From: an uncultured Lachnospiraceae bacterium
GTDB lineage: Bacteria; Bacillota; Clostridia; Lachnospirales; Lachnospiraceae
Assembly (NCBI GenBank): GCA_947177515.1
Contig: CAMWUU010000044.1
Span: 1 to 14,334, forward strand
DNA length: 14,334 nucleotides
Reading direction: 5' to 3'
Shown: positions 11,928 to 14,334 of the stretch, one piece after another
Numbering within the stretch: position 1 is the first letter of the stretch
How the letters are laid out: each line of letters starts with the position of its first letter
Notes under the pieces: model-generated
Told to the model about the DNA's origin: nothing
What the model saw: only the letters and a program-made list of their open reading frames with translations
Databases searched by the model: none
Made by a program: the position numbers and the translations under genes

Positions 11928-12227
11928 TTACAGGCCAGAGAAAATCTCAATCTCTGCACTGTCGGCGGTAAGCTGGACGATGGCCTTCTTCCTTTTTGCG
12001 GTCTTGCCGCTTGTCGCGCCGCGCCTGCGGGTCTTACCCTCGAGGTTCATGGTGTTGACACTCGCCACCTTCGTGCCGGCAAACATCTTTTCCACTGCCT
12101 CTTTTACCTGGGTCTTTGTTGCATCCGGATGAACCGAAAACGTGTACTTCTTCTCGCTCATGGTATTCATTGTCTTCTCGGTTACAACCGGCGCGAGAAT
12201 CACATCATAATACTTTAAATCCGCCAT
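11928..12227 (-). CDS. rplW: 50S ribosomal protein L23
   Basis: Encodes 99 aa, MADLKYYDVILAPVVTEKTM onward, with the basic loop GKTRRRGATSGKTAKRKKA (64-82) that binds domain III of 23S rRNA. L23 stands at the tunnel exit and is the main docking point for trigger factor and SRP. The ATG overlaps the rplD stop by one base (TAATG), and its SD (GGAGG, 12242-12238) is inside rplD, so translation is probably coupled. A structured 121-bp gap follows. Confidence 0.98.
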   Translation of the reverse strand: MADLKYYDVILAPVVTEKTMNTMSEKKYTFSVHPDATKTQVKEAVEKMFAGTKVASVNTMNLEGKTRRRGATSGKTAKRKKAIVQLTADSAEIEIFSGL

Positions 12228-12847
12228 TATGCGTACACCTCCTCAATCTTCGCAACAGCATCCTTTGTGATCACCAGGCTGTCATACTTTAAGATATCAT
12301 ATACATTGATCGTATTAAAAAGAGAAGTCCTTACCTGCGGAATATTCCTTGCGGAAAGGATTACCTTCTCATCCTTCTCGGAAAGGACAATAAGCGCCTT
12401 ATCCACCTTAAGGTTGTTCAGCACGCCCGCCATCTTCTTTGTCTTGATCTCGTCAAGCGTCAGCGAATCAAGGACATAAATCTTATTATCCGCAACTCTC
12501 GAGGTGAGGGCGGACTTTACTGCAAATGTCTTTTCCTTCCTGTTCATCTTGAAGGAATAATCCCTTGGCTTCGGGGCGAATACTACACCGCCGCCCTTCC
12601 ACTGCGGCGCTCTTGTTGAACCCTGCCTTGCATGGCCGGTTCCCTTCTGCTTCCACGGCTTCCTGCCGCCGCCGCGCACCTCGGCGCGCGTCTTTGCGCT
12701 CTGTGTGCCCTGACGCTTGTTCGCAAGCTGGCTCACAACTGCCATATGCATCAAATGCTCATTAACTTTCACGCCGAAGACCGCGTCGTTTAGCTCGATG
12801 GAGCCGACTTCGTTGCCTTCCATATTATAAACCTTTACGTTAGCCAT
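12227..12847 (-). CDS. rplD: 50S ribosomal protein L4
   Basis: Encodes 206 aa. The long tunnel loop is recognisable as RGGGRKPWKQKGTGHARQGS (58-77) followed by TRAPQWKGGGVVFAPKPR; mutations in this loop give macrolide resistance in other bacteria, and the core KPWKQKGTGHARQG looks wild type. In E. coli L4 also controls the S10 operon by attenuation and repression at its leader. Whether it does so here is unknown, but the S10 leader in this window has a suitable layout. GGAGG lies 9 nt before the ATG at 12847. It is 29 bp after rplC and overlaps rplW by 1 nt. Confidence 0.98.
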   Translation of the reverse strand: MANVKVYNMEGNEVGSIELNDAVFGVKVNEHLMHMAVVSQLANKRQGTQSAKTRAEVRGGGRKPWKQKGTGHARQGSTRAPQWKGGGVVFAPKPRDYSFKMNRKEKTFAVKSALTSRVADNKIYVLDSLTLDEIKTKKMAGVLNNLKVDKALIVLSEKDEKVILSARNIPQVRTSLFNTINVYDILKYDSLVITKDAVAKIEEVYA

Positions 12848-12876
12848 TCTAGTGTTCCTCCTTTCCTAAAGAATTC

Positions 12877-13512
12877 TTAGTTTGCACTCTTGACCGTTTC
12901 CTTGATCATGACAAGCGCCTTCTTCGGTCCCGGTACCGCGCCTTTTACAAGGATCAGGTTCTTTTCCACATCCACCTTCACAACTTCAAGGTTCTGTACT
13001 GTAGCCTTTACATGACCCATCTGGCCTGGCATATGCTTGCCCTTGAACACACGGCCCGGTGTGGTAGCCGGTCCGTTTGAACCTGCATGTCTATGGTATT
13101 TCGAACCATGTCCCATCGGTCCCCTGGAAAGTCCGTGACGCTTGATTGCACCCTGGAATCCCTTACCTTTGGTCGTGCCAGTCGCATCCACGCGGTCGCC
13201 CTCTGCAAAGATATCCACTTTGATCTCCTGGCCTACCTTGTAGTCGGCTGCATTTTCAAACTTGAATTCTTTAAGAAACCTCCTGTTGGCAACACCCGCC
13301 TTCGCGAAGTGTCCCTTCCTTGGCTTATTCACAAGAACATCCCTGATCTCGCCAAAGCCAACCTGCACCGCATTGTAACCATCGGTTTCCTCAGTTTTAA
13401 CCTGCGTTACCGCACAAGGACCTGCCTGCAGCACAGTGACCGGAATAAAAACCCCGTTCTCACCGAAGATCTGCGTCATGCCGACCTTCGTAGCTAAAAT
13501 AGCCTTCTTCAT
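12877..13512 (-). CDS. rplC: 50S ribosomal protein L3
   Basis: Encodes 211 aa. It starts MKKAILATKVGMTQIFGENG and carries the L3 signature FQGAIKRHGLSRGPMGHGSK (119-138), whose loop reaches the peptidyl transferase centre. Q164 in MPGQMG corresponds to the glutamine methylated by PrmB in E. coli. L3 is one of the assembly initiators of the 50S subunit. A GTG three codons earlier is in frame but overlaps the SD; GGAGG 8 nt before the ATG at 13512 decides. It is 166 bp downstream of rpsJ, an unusually long gap for this junction. Confidence 0.97.
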   Translation of the reverse strand: MKKAILATKVGMTQIFGENGVFIPVTVLQAGPCAVTQVKTEETDGYNAVQVGFGEIRDVLVNKPRKGHFAKAGVANRRFLKEFKFENAADYKVGQEIKVDIFAEGDRVDATGTTKGKGFQGAIKRHGLSRGPMGHGSKYHRHAGSNGPATTPGRVFKGKHMPGQMGHVKATVQNLEVVKVDVEKNLILVKGAVPGPKKALVMIKETVKSAN

Positions 13513-13678
13513 ATTTTGCACCTCCTAATAAAATCTACAGCGGATCGGTTTGTTTCCTCCCCGATCATCCTAGACGGTCCAATACTGGAACCCAAAAACC
13601 AGGCTCCCCAATATAAAAACCCTAAGGATCACTCACCCATCATCTTAAGAGAAAACAATTTTATTTCATTAAACGAAT
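13513..13678 (-). other. 166-bp gap between rpsJ and rplC
   Basis: No gene. On the minus strand there is a hairpin around the rpsJ stop codon (listed separately), a bulged stem GGTTCCA/TGGACC with a 4-nt loop, and GATCGG/CCGATC (13566-13561 with 13548-13543, loop 12). The last loop contains GGAGG, an SD-like sequence with no start codon after it. No promoter or T-tracted terminator was recognised. Confidence 0.5.
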
Positions 13679-13689
13679 TTATTTCGTTT
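13671..13689 (-). repeat. Hairpin enclosing the rpsJ stop codon
   Basis: AAACGAA (13671-13677) and TTCGTTT (13683-13689) are perfect 7-bp complements. The 5-nt loop contains the whole rpsJ TAA (13681-13679). On the minus strand it is followed by AATGAAAT, with no T tract. It could affect termination or mRNA stability. Confidence 0.5.
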
Positions 13690-13996
13690 TCATCTTAATA
13701 TCGATGTACACCCCCGCCGGCATCTCAAGCCGGTACAGCACGTCAACAGTCTTCTGCGTCGGGGCAATAATATCAATCAGCCTCTTGTGTGTCCTCTGTT
13801 CGAACTGTTCGCGCGAATCCTTATATTTGTGTACTGCGCGGAGAATGGTAATAACCTCTTTCTTTGTCGGTAACGGCACTGGCCCACTCACCTTCGTACC
13901 GGTTTTCTTTACAGTTTCGATAATCTTTGCAGCGGATGAATCGATTAGCTGATGATCATATGCCTTCAGCGTAATTCTCATTACTTGACTTGCCAT
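13679..13996 (-). CDS. rpsJ: 30S ribosomal protein S10 (NusE)
   Basis: Encodes 105 aa, starting MASQVMRITLKAYDHQLIDS and ending YIDIKMKTK. The extended loop GPVPLPTKKEVITILRAVHK (38-57) reaches into the 30S head, and KRLIDIIAPT (71-80) is family-typical. S10 is also NusE, the antitermination partner of NusB and NusG. The frame is open 88 codons upstream through the leader, but GGAGG at 14012-14008 sits 11 nt before the ATG at 13996; the next ATG (codon 6) is too far from it. Seven T residues lie between SD and ATG. A long structured leader precedes the gene and a 166-bp gap follows. Confidence 0.97.
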   Translation of the reverse strand: MASQVMRITLKAYDHQLIDSSAAKIIETVKKTGTKVSGPVPLPTKKEVITILRAVHKYKDSREQFEQRTHKRLIDIIAPTQKTVDVLYRLEMPAGVYIDIKMKTK

Positions 13997-14041
13997 AAAA
14001 AAAGTCGCCTCCTTTTCGCACTTAATTGCAGTACGACAAGC

Positions 14042-14059
14042 GGTGACTGTACACTCACC
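14042..14059 (-). repeat. 18-bp near-palindrome competing with the S10 leader helix
   Basis: GGTGA-c-TGTACA-c-TCACC is a palindrome with one C/C mismatch. It shares 14046-14053 with the 3' arm of the long-range helix, so the two structures cannot coexist. It lies 30 nt upstream of the rpsJ SD. Confidence 0.6.
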
Positions 14060-14080
14060 CGTGTGTTTCGTGACAAATCG

Positions 14081-14119
14081 GAATAAAAAGGCCGGAACAT
14101 GGTTTCCCCTTTTCCCGGC
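14081..14119 (-). terminator. Terminator-like attenuator hairpin in the S10 leader
   Basis: On the minus strand GCCGG-g-AA (14119-14112) pairs with TTCCGGC (14097-14091): seven pairs with one bulged G and a 14-nt loop. It is followed by CTTTTTATT (14090-14082). The stem is modest but the T tract is good. Its place, about 85 nt before the rpsJ start and inside the domain 2 loop, fits an attenuator. Confidence 0.55.
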
Positions 14120-14334
14120 AAATCCAAGCCCATCCCGAAAAGTTTGAATTGACACGGTTCCCCGCCCCGGTAAGACCCGGGCGCAGAAATATTTATCTGT
14201 ACAGTGACTTGTCGCCAGTTTATATAACTTGACATTCGCTCCACGGAAAACCTGCCCCATAAAGGGGCAGCAACCTCTCGCTTCTACGCTATCAACGTCA
14301 CAACGTGCATTATTAATACTGAGAAATAAAAGGA

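Larger units (their letters stand above)
13997..14310 (-). promoter_or_regulatory. Structured S10 operon leader, candidate cis-regulatory RNA
   Basis: On the minus strand two domains are seen. Domain 1: TGACGTT (14300-14294) pairs with AATGTCA (14236-14230), one G-U, enclosing a hairpin CTGCCCC/GGGGCAG (14270-14252). A small AGTT/AACT hairpin (14229-14217) links to domain 2. There CGACAAG plus ACTGTACA (14214-14208, 14205-14198) pair with TGTACAGT plus CTTGTCG (14053-14046, 14040-14034), 15 bp in all, closing a region with a GC-rich hairpin (14183-14163) and a terminator-like hairpin (14119-14081). The 3' side can alternatively fold locally (14042-14059). I recall that leader RNAs upstream of S10 genes have been proposed in Clostridia; I cannot confirm this is the same family. 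The promoter probably lies beyond the right edge. Confidence 0.7.

Noticed and set aside
13981..14260. Long frames through the S10 leader, including one in frame with rpsJ
   Set aside because: S10 is about 102-105 aa in this family and the SD at 14008-14012 fixes the start at 13996; the upstream bases are better explained by RNA structure.

Overview
The window is one long stretch of the bacterial S10-spc-alpha ribosomal protein supercluster, all on the minus strand, so it reads from right to left. From the right edge the order is rpsJ, rplC, rplD, rplW, rplB, rpsS, rplV, rpsC, rplP, rpmC, rpsQ (S10 operon); rplN, rplX, rplE, rpsN, rpsH, rplF, rplR, rpsE, rpmD, rplO, secY, adk, map, infA, rpmJ (spc operon); and the first 21 codons of rpsM (start of the alpha operon), cut by the left edge. 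No credible gene lies on the plus strand.

Gene order, the zinc-type short S14, Cys-containing L36, zinc-lid adenylate kinase and the S10 N-terminus (MASQVMRITL) point to a Clostridia-class Firmicute, most likely Lachnospiraceae. The family is inferred from remembered protein sequences, not from a search.

The coding layout is conventional and every gene looks intact. Junctions are mostly tight: TAATG overlaps at rplD/rplW and rpsC/rplP, a 14-nt overlap at rplP/rpmC, and 1 nt between rplO and secY. Shine-Dalgarno (SD) positions show that rpmC, rpsQ and rplX start with GTG and rplE with TTG. The products are ribosomal subunit parts, the Sec translocon channel that takes ribosome-made membrane proteins, adenylate kinase, methionine aminopeptidase and IF-1, that is, protein synthesis plus early processing and export.

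The unusual part is the non-coding DNA. The cluster is interrupted by long gaps rich in inverted repeats: the rpsJ leader (13997 to the right edge), rpsJ-rplC (166 bp), rplW-rplB (121 bp), rpsS-rplV (132 bp), rpsH-rplF (442 bp), secY-adk (243 bp), infA-rpmJ (157 bp) and rpmJ-rpsM (417 bp). The best signals are (1) a multi-domain S10 leader with a long-range helix, a terminator-like hairpin and a competing local hairpin; (2) a near-consensus promoter for rpmJ whose -10 box lies in the loop of an intrinsic terminator, which would insulate the alpha-side unit from spc read-through; (3) a structured adk leader with a TTGACA promoter candidate and two pairs of mutually exclusive hairpins; (4) a structured 417-bp region before rpsM, a candidate ribosomal-protein-responsive leader; and (5) a possible MITE/REP-like insertion inside the spc operon. 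No new protein system is present; any novelty lies in RNA-level regulation of a core operon. All foldings were found by eye, without energy calculations or alignments.
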